Source: Deltaproteobacteria bacterium (GTDB taxonomy: Bacteria > Desulfobacterota > DSM-4660 > Desulfatiglandales > B25-G16). From it: a stretch of DNA of 9,217 nucleotides. Positions within the stretch are counted from its first letter, which is position 1, and each line of letters begins with the position of its first letter. Shown here one piece after another: positions 1 through 6,870 of the stretch. Position numbers and translations under genes: made by a program. The DNA is taken from NCBI GenBank assembly GCA_019308645.1, contig JAFDHR010000067.1, positions 1-9,217 of the forward strand. The letters run 5' to 3'. The notes beneath the pieces are model-generated. The model was given only the letters and a program-made list of their open reading frames with translations. It was not told the origin of the DNA and ran no database searches.

Positions 1-633
1 CAAATCAGTTGCATAACCAATTTTCCTTATATTATGAATCTCACTTAACAGCACCTCAGGGTCTACGATCGTCCTTTTTGTGTATGGCACGAGTTCCAGG
101 GATGAAAGGAGATCTTTTAATTGACCGTCTGTTAAACCGGAAAGTAGAACCTTACCCAGGGCTGTGCAGTATAGAGGGTCTGATTTTCCTATGGGCTGGT
201 CCAGTTTTAGGTAATGTGCACTTTTTATTTTATCCACGTATAGGACTCTATCTTCATGCCGAATTGCAAGATTAACGGTTTCCTCAGATAACTTGCCCAA
301 CGCCACCATGTAAGGTCGCGCCATTTCTGAAAGCCTATCAATACGTCGCGCACAATTTCCGAGAACGAAAAGTTTAATGCCAAGGCAGTATTCGGAATTA
401 TTATCTTTTTCCACATAACCTATACTGGTCAGGGTTTCGAGCACACGATAAAGATTACTCCTCGTCCACCCCAATTCCGTTGCTAATTCTGTCGCCTTTG
501 CAGGCTGTCTTTTTGCGAGGGCCTCCAAAAGATCAAAGGCTTTTATTACAGTTTTGGCGGTTGAGTACTTACTATTTCCCATTGCTCCCATGACATCGTT
601 CACCGACTGATTTTTCAGTCTCAACATTTTCAT
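1..633 (-). CDS. IclR-family transcriptional regulator, C-terminus cut by window edge
   Basis: An open frame of 211 codons runs from ATG 633 off the left edge with no stop. It is a cytoplasmic DNA-binding regulator of the IclR family. A winged helix-turn-helix spans about residues 25-85: KAFDLLEAL starts the first helix, AKATELATELGWTRSNLYRVLETL holds the recognition helix (written here only as a pointer to residues 45-68), and IGYVEKD is the wing. The effector-binding domain follows: EMARPYMVALGKLSEETVNL, the strand RVLYVDKI, the family-typical segment DPLYCTALGKVLLSGL (about 152-167) and IGYATDL at the edge. Family members are about 250-265 residues, so roughly 45-50 are missing outside the window. 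GAGGAA lies 8 bases before the ATG and supports this start. It begins 98 bases after livF on the same strand with no convincing terminator between, so it is probably cotranscribed and controls this locus (inference). IclR proteins may activate or repress; the effector is unknown. Confidence 0.93.
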   Translation of the reverse strand, partial: MKMLRLKNQSVNDVMGAMGNSKYSTAKTVIKAFDLLEALAKRQPAKATELATELGWTRSNLYRVLETLTSIGYVEKDNNSEYCLGIKLFVLGNCARRIDRLSEMARPYMVALGKLSEETVNLAIRHEDRVLYVDKIKSAHYLKLDQPIGKSDPLYCTALGKVLLSGLTDGQLKDLLSSLELVPYTKRTIVDPEVLLSEIHNIRKIGYATDL

Positions 634-731
634 TCAAATTTCCTCGATCACAGCTTAAATTCCCCGAAAAAAGAATCTCTCGTAGCTTTCTACCTATAAC
701 TGCAAAAAAACGATCAACACCCATCTCCAGA

Positions 732-1445
732 TCACATCCCCAGATATGCCTTCTTTACCAATTCACTTTTTGATAGATCAGATGTCTTTCCGCTTGCCAC
801 CATGTTGCCCGATTCTAAAACATAGCCTCTATCCGCAAGGTCCAGTGCAAGTATAGCATTCTGCTCGACAATCAGGATTGTCATTTCTTTTTTCTCGCGG
901 AGATTTCTTATTATCCTGGCCAATTCCTTTACCATAATGGGCGCCAACCCTGCTGATGGTTCATCTAACAGCAGCAACTTGGACTTTGACATTAATGCGC
1001 GGCCAAAGGCCAGCATTTGTTGCTGACCTCCACTCAAAGAGCCTGCTTTCTGATTCTCTTTATCACGCAATATAGGAAAAAGGCCATAAATTGTCTCCAA
1101 TCTTTCATTTATAAACCGCTTTGTTCTAAGCCTGTAGGCACCCAGTTCAAGGTTCTCTTTCACAGTCATCTCTGGAAAGAGATGCCTTCCCTGAGGAACC
1201 TGGGCTATGCCCATGCTAATTATGTAATGCGGCTTCAAACCATCGATTCGAGAACCCAGGTATTCGATCTTTCCGGATTTCGGTCTCAATATTCCAGATA
1301 GAGTCATCATGAAGGTAGTCTTGCCAGCGCCGTTGGCACCTATAAGTGTCACAATTTCACGTTCATTGACCACTAGCGTTATATCCCATAGTGCCTGAAC
1401 ATTCCCATAGTAAACATTGAGCTTGTTCACGTTAAGCATCTTCAT
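732..1445 (-). CDS. livF: LIV-type ABC transporter ATP-binding protein LivF
   Basis: This 237-residue cytoplasmic ATPase is one of the two nucleotide-binding subunits that power a LIV/HAAT-class importer. Visible motifs are Walker A GANGAGKT (36-43), Q-loop VPQGR (Q85), signature LSGGQQQ (137-143), Walker B LLLLDEP with D161 and E162, and LIVEQNA (192-198). The Gln at the switch position (Q195) is normal for LivF. The length equals that of typical LivF. The first 14 bases overlap the end of livG in another frame, which indicates translational coupling. AGGAAG lies five bases before the first ATG; a second ATG two codons later is possible. The branched-chain amino acid label is the family default: related importers carry amides, urea or aromatic acids, so the substrate must be judged from the binding protein and the neighbouring enzymes. 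Confidence 0.95.
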   Translation of the reverse strand: MKMLNVNKLNVYYGNVQALWDITLVVNEREIVTLIGANGAGKTTFMMTLSGILRPKSGKIEYLGSRIDGLKPHYIISMGIAQVPQGRHLFPEMTVKENLELGAYRLRTKRFINERLETIYGLFPILRDKENQKAGSLSGGQQQMLAFGRALMSKSKLLLLDEPSAGLAPIMVKELARIIRNLREKKEMTILIVEQNAILALDLADRGYVLESGNMVASGKTSDLSKSELVKKAYLGM

Positions 1446-2202
1446 CTTTTCTTCCTATATACACTGAGGTAACTTCATCGTTATTGGCTATTTCCTTCGG
1501 TGTTCCTTCTGCAATCTTAACACCATAGTTGAGGACCGCTATCTTGCTACACAGCTCCATAACCACCCTCATGTTATGTTCTACTATCAATACGGTTATT
1601 CCCATCATTTGTATTGATCGGATCAAGCTCATCAGTTTGGTGCTCTCGTCCGGACTCATTCCTGCGGCTGGCTCATCCAGCAATAGCAACCTCGGTTCAG
1701 CAGCTAATGCTATTCCGATTTCAAGTTTTCTTTCGTCTCCGAATGAAAGGTTCCTGGCAAGCACAGTTCGTTTTGCTTCCATACCTAAAAAACCCAGAAT
1801 CTCCCTGGCTTTTTTTTTCGCTTTGGCCTCCTCTTCGCGATAACTTTTAGAGCGGGTAATGGCCCCCCAGATATTACCCTTGGTCTTAAGGTATCTACCG
1901 ACGATTATGTTCTCTTCAGAGGTAAGATCAGGAAAAAGACTCGTCAGTTGAAACGTTCTTATTACCCCTCTTTCTGCAATTTCGTATGGCTTCAAGGATG
2001 TAATTGATTCCCCGTTGTATAACACCAATCCGGCAGTGGGTTTCAGAAAACCGGTTATAAGGTTAAAAAATGTTGTCTTCCCTGACCCATTGGGCCCTAT
2101 GAGACCAAACACGTCACCTTCGTTGATCTGAATGTCGACACCCTTAAGCGCCTTCAATCCGCCAAAATCTATTGATAGCCGCTTTGTTTCAAGAATTATC
2201 AT
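1432..2202 (-). CDS. livG: LIV-type ABC transporter ATP-binding protein LivG
   Basis: This 256-residue cytoplasmic ATPase is the partner of LivF on the inner face of the membrane. Motifs in order are Walker A GPNGSGKT (36-43), Q-loop RTFQ (Q85), signature LSFGDERKLEIG (152-163), Walker B LLLLDEPAAGM (D176, E177) and switch LIVEHN (H209). The signature is the LivG form, but DE stands where many LivG proteins have QQ; this is a tolerated position and no loss of function is implied. The insert between Q-loop and signature (about 105-145, rich in Lys and Glu) is typical of LivG. The ribosome binding site before ATG 2202 is weak (AGGA 14 bases and GAGA 8 bases upstream). The gene follows livM after 89 bases and overlaps livF by 14. 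Confidence 0.95.
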   Translation of the reverse strand: MIILETKRLSIDFGGLKALKGVDIQINEGDVFGLIGPNGSGKTTFFNLITGFLKPTAGLVLYNGESITSLKPYEIAERGVIRTFQLTSLFPDLTSEENIIVGRYLKTKGNIWGAITRSKSYREEEAKAKKKAREILGFLGMEAKRTVLARNLSFGDERKLEIGIALAAEPRLLLLDEPAAGMSPDESTKLMSLIRSIQMMGITVLIVEHNMRVVMELCSKIAVLNYGVKIAEGTPKEIANNDEVTSVYIGRKDEDA

Positions 2203-2291
2203 AATATTCTCTTATCCTAATTCATAAACTGCTCAAAACTTTCACCACAACTTTGAAGAGGCGTTACGGGCCTTCTCTTTTCCTCTCAAAC

Positions 2292-3308
2292 TCACTGGCT
2301 AATCTTTTTCTTTAACCTCACACTTTCATTGATATTACTCCAGACTTCCAGCAAGTAAGGGACTACTCCTCGTCTCATGAATAGGATACATAGAAGGACA
2401 ACTACGCCCACTATCACCATTCTAAATTCTTCAGCTGCTGTTAACCATTCAGGAAGGAACACGAAAATTACAGCCCCAAAAATCGGGCCTGCGAAAGTTC
2501 TCATCCCTCCCACAATGACCATGACAAGCATCCAAAACATATAGTGTATGCTAAGAGTAGATGGACTTATTATGGTCATATAATGGCTATAGATAACTCC
2601 GGCAAGACCAGCCAGTGCACATGCAAAGGTGAACGCCCCGACATAACACTTAAACGGATTAACACCAATGGAACTAGCGAGTTCCTCATTCTCACGAACT
2701 GCGATGACTGCTTTTCCGAATCGTGAATTCACAAATACGTAAATAACATAAATACTAAATATCAGTAAAATCAGGGCAAAGTAGTAGTATGAAAACTCTG
2801 AGTTTAGCGATATCTTTCCCAGGAAAGGGACTCGCAAGGTGATAAAAGGGATGTCCGGTAATCCCTGATTCCCTCCTGTGAAATAGGACCATTTCATAGC
2901 AACCAACCAGACAATTTTTCCAAGCCCCAAAGTAATTATGCCTAAAAGGAATCCCCTCGCTCGGTTAAGGGAAATGAGGCCAATAAACAAACCGAAAATT
3001 CCTGCTGAGGCCACGCCGGCAATGAACGAAAACCATACCGGAAGTCCAGCCTTCACGGTCAGTATGCCCGTCGTATAAGCCCCCAAACCAAAAAAGGCCT
3101 GATGCCCAAAAGAAAACTGCCCCATGTATCCCATAATAATATCAAGACTCAAGGCCAGGATACTGAAAATGATACTCAGGACCAGAAGGTGCCTTACGTA
3201 TGCTCCTTTCAGTATGAGAGGAAGAAAAACCGCTAATATGGTCAAAATCAATAGATAGATAAAAGGTCTATTCTTTCCCAACGGATTACCCTCCAGGGTG
3301 AGCCTCAT
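2292..3308 (-). CDS. livM: LIV-type ABC transporter permease LivM
   Basis: This inner-membrane permease pairs with LivH to form the channel. It has many hydrophobic helices, the LivM hallmark GYMGQFSFGHQAFFGLGAYT (60-79), a cytoplasmic coupling loop around AVRENEELASSIGVN, and the late motif MVIVGGMRTFAGPIFGA. Length is 338 residues from ATG 3308, or 329 from TTG 3281. The start is uncertain: no ribosome binding site precedes ATG 3308, whereas GGAGGG at 3294-3289 sits seven bases before an in-frame TTG (residue 10), just ahead of the first membrane helix. I keep the longer frame as the outer limit but think TTG 3281 at least as likely. It follows livH after 83 bases. LivM and its ATPases are normal for the family, with no sign of decay. 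Confidence 0.93.
   Translation of the reverse strand: MRLTLEGNPLGKNRPFIYLLILTILAVFLPLILKGAYVRHLLVLSIIFSILALSLDIIMGYMGQFSFGHQAFFGLGAYTTGILTVKAGLPVWFSFIAGVASAGIFGLFIGLISLNRARGFLLGIITLGLGKIVWLVAMKWSYFTGGNQGLPDIPFITLRVPFLGKISLNSEFSYYYFALILLIFSIYVIYVFVNSRFGKAVIAVRENEELASSIGVNPFKCYVGAFTFACALAGLAGVIYSHYMTIISPSTLSIHYMFWMLVMVIVGGMRTFAGPIFGAVIFVFLPEWLTAAEEFRMVIVGVVVLLCILFMRRGVVPYLLEVWSNINESVRLKKKISQ
3282..3294 (-). promoter_or_regulatory. Ribosome binding site favouring a TTG start for livM
   Basis: On the minus strand GGAGGG (3294-3289) is followed by a seven-base spacer and then TTG at 3281-3279, in frame with livM. The upstream ATG at 3308 is preceded by TTTTTTGCGTA, with no purine-rich site. Seen directly in sequence; use as the real start is inference. 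Confidence 0.55.
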
Positions 3309-3391
3309 TACGCAAAAAACATAGAGCTAGTTAATTATTTACCTTGTCATAACACCCGTTTTTAGAAACTCAGCAACGCCAATCTAAGTCC

Positions 3392-4258
3392 CTATGCACG
3401 AGTAAATAATCCTTGAGGCCTCAGCAAACACACAATAACCATAATTCCAAACGCGTAGGCATCCCTGTAATACATGGATATGTATTGGCTAAAAAGGGCC
3501 TCTGTAACGCCTAGCAGCAGTCCTGTTATCACACAAGCTCTAAGATTCCCCAGACCACTTACCACTACAATCGCAAAGCCTTTTAAGAGCATATCCTGAC
3601 CCATCGCCGGATATGCAACCCAGATTGGTCCTATTATCGTGCCGGCAATTGCCGCTAAAGCTGCTGCAACAGCCATAGTAAATGCATATATCCAATTGAC
3701 ATCTATTCCAATCAAGTGGGCACCCACCCTGTCCTGAGCAGTAGCCCGCATCGCCTTGCCAATTGTGGTCCTTGTTAAGAAAAAGTGTATTCCGAATAAC
3801 ACTGCTGTGCCGATACCACATAGAACAAGACTTGCATCCGAGAGAACAGCACCGCACAAGGCCCTTGATCCCTTGAAAGGGGTCTCTATCGGTCTTGCAT
3901 CGGTGTTCCATAGAACCATGGTAGAGTTCATCAAGATGACACTCATCGCCATTGTCGATAACATGATACTCAAAGGATCAGCCCCAATAATAGGCTTCAC
4001 AGCCAACCGGTTGAAAACAATCCCTATAAGGGCCACAACAACTACGCTGAGGAATATGCCCAAAAAAAAGTTTAGGTGAAGAATGGTCGTTGTGGTCCAG
4101 AGCAGCATGGCACCCAACATGTAAAGTTCACCATGGGCCATATTGATCACACCCAGTATTCCGAAGATCAAGTTCAAGCCCATGGAAAATAGCACATAGG
4201 CCATCCCGGTCACCAAGCCGTTCCAAATCTGCTGAGCAAATACCGACGTCATAGTCAT
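3392..4258 (-). CDS. livH: LIV-type ABC transporter permease LivH
   Basis: This 288-residue inner-membrane permease is the second channel subunit of the importer. It shows the LivH hallmark INMAHGELYMLGA (38-50) after the first helix, about eight hydrophobic segments, the coupling loop GKAMRATAQDRVGAHLIGID (167-186) that contacts the ATPases, and the late conserved stretch FAIVVVSGLGNLRACVITG (228-246). The length is usual for the family. ATG 4258 is chosen because AAGGGG lies 10 bases upstream; a second ATG two codons later is nearly equivalent. A strong hairpin ends only a few bases before this ribosome binding site, so translation or upstream mRNA processing may affect expression. It is separated from the binding-protein gene by 124 bases and from livM by 83. 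Confidence 0.95.
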   Translation of the reverse strand: MTMTSVFAQQIWNGLVTGMAYVLFSMGLNLIFGILGVINMAHGELYMLGAMLLWTTTTILHLNFFLGIFLSVVVVALIGIVFNRLAVKPIIGADPLSIMLSTMAMSVILMNSTMVLWNTDARPIETPFKGSRALCGAVLSDASLVLCGIGTAVLFGIHFFLTRTTIGKAMRATAQDRVGAHLIGIDVNWIYAFTMAVAAALAAIAGTIIGPIWVAYPAMGQDMLLKGFAIVVVSGLGNLRACVITGLLLGVTEALFSQYISMYYRDAYAFGIMVIVCLLRPQGLFTRA

Positions 4259-4279
4259 ATCTTTTTTGCCCCTTGGAAA

Positions 4280-4329
4280 GAGCAGTTGCCGCTCGACCTA
4301 TCATCTCGTCACAGTAGTGGCAACCGCTC
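4280..4329 (-). other. Strong intercistronic RNA hairpin between binding-protein gene and livH
   Basis: In the minus-strand RNA the arm GAGCGGTTGCC (4329-4319) pairs with GGCAACTGCTC (4290-4280): 11 base pairs, ten Watson-Crick and one G-U, around a 28-base loop. Only TTT follows before CCAAGG, so it is not a standard intrinsic terminator. Hairpins after binding-protein genes in ABC operons often protect the upstream mRNA 3' end and lower expression of the membrane genes. That role is inferred here. Confidence 0.65.
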
Positions 4330-4382
4330 CTTCCCTTTCTACTTAGGTACTATCAGACAATGGGACAGATTGATCGAAAGCT

Positions 4383-5597
4383 TTACTTTAACCAGGGGAG
4401 CCACTCACCGGGGGTCATCGCTATATAATCTACCAGCACGAATTCCTTATTTCTTATCTGAGTCATAGCCAGTCTTTCCCAGAGGGCTAACCCCCCTTCA
4501 CTTAGCTTAACAGGCACACCATGTGGGCCGACCCAGTTCAGGCTATGCATAGCTTTGGCTATCTTCATCAGGCCTTCTTTAGTGCCGTCTCCCTCGGTAC
4601 CAGCTTTATCCATAGCCAAAAGAACAAAGACCGTTTCAGACCATATAACCTCTTCATTATAGTCAGGCGGCTCGCCCCACATTTTCATCCAGTAATCGTA
4701 GAAGGCTTTGTTTTCAGGTACATCAGGATCGTAGGCCCACTCTTTGAATACATACACGCCTTCGGAAATCTCCTTGGGCATTTTTTGGACAGCCTCTCTG
4801 GTGATAGAAGGAACAAGGGCAATAGCCCCCTTATATCCGAGCTCCTTAAGAGTCTTTACCAACGAGACGTCAACGTTCGATGACCACGCCTCACTCCATA
4901 TCAAATCAGGATTAAGACCTACTGCTTTCGTTAACTCCTTTTTCAGTTCTGTCTGGCCAAAAGTATACCAGATAAAATCAACTGCCTTTACCGGGGACCC
5001 AGGTTTTTCCCACCTGGCCTTAATTGTGTCTGCCACATCGTGATTGTATGGTATGTCGGAAAAAACCATTACGGCTCTCTTAAAGCCTTTTTTCTCTGCC
5101 CATTTTATCTGAGCATTCGTTCTCCCAAATGCATTGGCAGCAAAGATTGCAGTGGCAGGATATTTTTGTTTATACAGCCATGTGCCTCCTTGCAAACTCA
5201 GAAACGGCAGGTTGTATCTCTTGGCAACTGCCAACCCCGCAGGGGCTGCCATAGCCCAATGTGGACCTATAAGTGCCTTCACTCTTTCTTTCATAGCCAG
5301 TTTCAAGGCACCCGCCTTTGCCGTTTCACCGGTTGGCCCTTGAGGAGCAATAACGCCCACAACCTTTCTGCCGCCTAAGATGCCTCCCCGTTCATTGATA
5401 TACTTGATTCCGCTCTGGAATGCTTTAACGAACAAGCGCCCGGCCGCTAAAGAAGGGCCTTCTCGCCATGTTACCAGCCCTATCTTCACGGGAGATTTTT
5501 CTGCCGCTGCAGCTCCCCCCTCAAAAAAAGGAACGGTTAGCATCGTCATAACGGCTACCATCACCATAAAAAGCTGCCATCTCGTTCTCTGTAACAT
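4383..5597 (-). CDS. Periplasmic substrate-binding protein of LIV-type ABC transporter
   Basis: This 404-residue protein captures the substrate in the periplasm and delivers it to LivHM. A Sec signal peptide is clear: MLQRTR charged start, hydrophobic core to about residue 23, then GGAAAA with likely cleavage after Ala32 before EKSPVKIGLV. There is no lipobox Cys, so a soluble periplasmic protein is expected. The mature part has the type I periplasmic-binding fold (Peripla_BP_6/LivK-like): VKIGLVTWREG first strand, INERGGILGGRKV (about 72-84), ALIGPHWAMAAPAGLAVAKR with the usual hinge and ligand-contact segment, then YNLPFLSLQGGT and FAANAFGRTNAQ. The second lobe includes NPDLIWSEAWSSN and ALVPSI. 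AAGGAGGT seven bases before ATG 5597 is a near-ideal ribosome binding site, consistent with the high dose binding proteins need. The ligand cannot be named; this protein is the best handle for finding the pathway's substrate. Confidence 0.94.
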   Translation of the reverse strand: MLQRTRWQLFMVMVAVMTMLTVPFFEGGAAAAEKSPVKIGLVTWREGPSLAAGRLFVKAFQSGIKYINERGGILGGRKVVGVIAPQGPTGETAKAGALKLAMKERVKALIGPHWAMAAPAGLAVAKRYNLPFLSLQGGTWLYKQKYPATAIFAANAFGRTNAQIKWAEKKGFKRAVMVFSDIPYNHDVADTIKARWEKPGSPVKAVDFIWYTFGQTELKKELTKAVGLNPDLIWSEAWSSNVDVSLVKTLKELGYKGAIALVPSITREAVQKMPKEISEGVYVFKEWAYDPDVPENKAFYDYWMKMWGEPPDYNEEVIWSETVFVLLAMDKAGTEGDGTKEGLMKIAKAMHSLNWVGPHGVPVKLSEGGLALWERLAMTQIRNKEFVLVDYIAMTPGEWLPWLK

Positions 5598-5954
5598 TTC
5601 AAACCTCCTTGTATCAGATTACAGTTTTTACTAAAAAACGTTTCGTTACCCTTTTGATGCTACCCCGCTTTACCCCCTTTCTTTAGTTTTAAATAATGTC
5701 AACGCGCCATGAAGCGGTTCGGCCTCAGTCAAGTCTAACCAAAACCGACTGCTACCTAGTATCCATCCAGAAATGGTCCTTTTTCACAAACGCCCGTCTG
5801 CTTCGGGACAGGTCAGCGTCAATCGTCGGGATTCGATGTGCGACCTACTGCAGTACGTCTCCACTTAACCCTTTGATTTCCTTGATCTTGTAAAAAATTG
5901 CTCATTTCTGAATTGGACACTTGATGGTCCACTTATTTCATTAGCGGCTGGGCA
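5598..5954. other. Intergenic region between panB-like gene and binding-protein gene
   Basis: This 357-base stretch has no supportable gene on either strand. It contains the inverted-ended element at 5758-5921, and an AT-rich perfect hairpin, GTTTTT and AAAAAC arms at 5624-5639, just before the binding-protein ribosome binding site. The TTGACA at 5702-5697 (minus strand) lacks a convincing -10 partner. No strong terminator follows panB: the nearest hairpin (TGGAC/GTCCA near 5932-5915) is short and its T-run is 17 bases away. Whether the transporter has its own promoter is unresolved. Confidence 0.6.
5758..5921. mobile_element. Probable MITE or insertion-sequence remnant with imperfect inverted ends
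   Basis: The plus strand from 5758 reads AGTATCCATCCAGAAATGG and continues to CACAAA at 5790; the minus strand from 5921 reads AGTGTCCAATTCAGAAATGA and continues to ACAAG at 5887. Aligned by eye with two one-base gaps, about 26 of 35 columns match, including an eight-base core CAGAAATG and a shared TTTTT then ACAA. The inner 96 bases are more GC-rich, code for nothing recognisable, and hold a perfect palindrome TACTGCAGTA (5846-5855) near the centre, so the whole unit could fold on itself. No clear target duplication touches the ends directly. Element family not identified. Confidence 0.5.
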
Positions 5955-6806
5955 CTACCTAGTAGCCAATTCCAGCATTTTTTCAAATTCCCCCTCGATC
6001 ATCTTATAACAATGTTTTTCCTCAGGGAATTTACATGACTTAACATCTTTCTCATACTCTTCCATCGCCTTGACTATCTGTTCTGCCAAATTGGCATAAA
6101 CCTTGACGAACTTTGGGGTGAATGCCTGAAACACTCCCAACATATCGCTTACGATGAGAAGCTGTCCGTCAACGTCAGGACCTGCACCAATCCCGTACAC
6201 TGGTATTTCCAGGTCATTTGCTATAAATTTTCCCACTTCAGGTGGTACAGCTTCAAGCAACAAGAAGGCAGCGCCGGCCTCCTGAATTGCTCTCGCATCC
6301 TCAACCAATTCAAAGGCACTCTCAGCCGTCCTTCCTTGCGCTTTGAATCCTCCAAGCTGTCCGGAGCTTTGAGGAGTAAGGCCTATGTGGCCACAGACAA
6401 CCATTCCGGCATTTACGATAGCCTTTATCATGTCTATGATACGCCTACCACCTTCCAGTTTGATGGCGTCAACCCCACTCTCCTTATAAAACCTGCCTGC
6501 GTTTCTCACCGCCTCTTCCGGGGTTGTTTGATAGGACATAAAAGGCATGTCACCGACCACAAAGGTATTTGGGGCTCCTCTCCGAACTGCCTCTGTGTGA
6601 GCGATACACTGGTCCATGGTTACGGGAATGGTTCCCCACGGGTAGCCGTATACGCACATACCCATTGAATCGCCCACCAAAAGCATTTCAATACCGGCTT
6701 TTTCGGCAAACATTGCAGTGGGATAATCGTAACTCGTTAACCATGTTACTTTTTCTCCATCCTTCTTCATCTTTTGAAATTCTAATATGCTCTTTTTCTT
6801 TGCCAT
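5955..6806 (-). CDS. panB: 3-methyl-2-oxobutanoate hydroxymethyltransferase family protein (PanB-like)
   Basis: The family transfers the one-carbon unit of methylene-tetrahydrofolate to 2-oxoisovalerate, giving ketopantoate, the first step of pantothenate synthesis; the aldol step is reversible. The frame has 283 residues. Metal ligands are D46 (VGDSMGM) and D86 (GDMPFMSY); substrate-binding K116 and E118 lie in AIKLEGG, H140 in CGHIGLTPQ, and the catalytic acid is E185 (LLLEAVP). The C-terminal barrel motif GIGAGPDVDGQ (205-215) and PKFVKVYANL are present. All key residues of E. coli PanB can be placed. Oddities: the loop after D46 reads GYPWGTIPVT, one residue longer than the usual GHDSTLPVT form; QSSGQLGGF replaces the usual QSVN segment; the C-terminus runs about 20 residues beyond E. 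coli PanB. GAGGT lies about eight bases before ATG 6806. It follows the cyclase gene by 64 bases. No panC, panD or panE is nearby, so a specialised, perhaps catabolic, 2-oxo acid substrate is plausible. Confidence 0.88.
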   Translation of the reverse strand: MAKKKSILEFQKMKKDGEKVTWLTSYDYPTAMFAEKAGIEMLLVGDSMGMCVYGYPWGTIPVTMDQCIAHTEAVRRGAPNTFVVGDMPFMSYQTTPEEAVRNAGRFYKESGVDAIKLEGGRRIIDMIKAIVNAGMVVCGHIGLTPQSSGQLGGFKAQGRTAESAFELVEDARAIQEAGAAFLLLEAVPPEVGKFIANDLEIPVYGIGAGPDVDGQLLIVSDMLGVFQAFTPKFVKVYANLAEQIVKAMEEYEKDVKSCKFPEEKHCYKMIEGEFEKMLELATR

Positions 6807-6870
6807 TTTTATTACCTCTAAGCGCTCAGTTCATTTTTCTTCCTTATGATTTGGTAAAACTAAGCACGCT

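Noticed and set aside
704..710. Run of seven T on the minus strand between livF and the regulator, as a terminator
   Set aside because: The sequence before it forms no stable stem; only a four-base GATC pairing is visible.
4383..5597. Lipoprotein anchoring of the binding protein
   Set aside because: The signal peptide ends in an Ala-rich site with no Cys, so signal peptidase I cleavage is expected.
5697..5702. TTGACA on the minus strand as the -35 box of a transporter promoter
   Set aside because: At 16-18 bases downstream the sequence is purine-rich (AAAGGG type) with no -10 box.
5696..5893. A 65-codon plus-strand frame in the gap before panB
   Set aside because: It spans the inverted-ended element, has no ribosome binding site, opposes all real genes and matches nothing I recognise.
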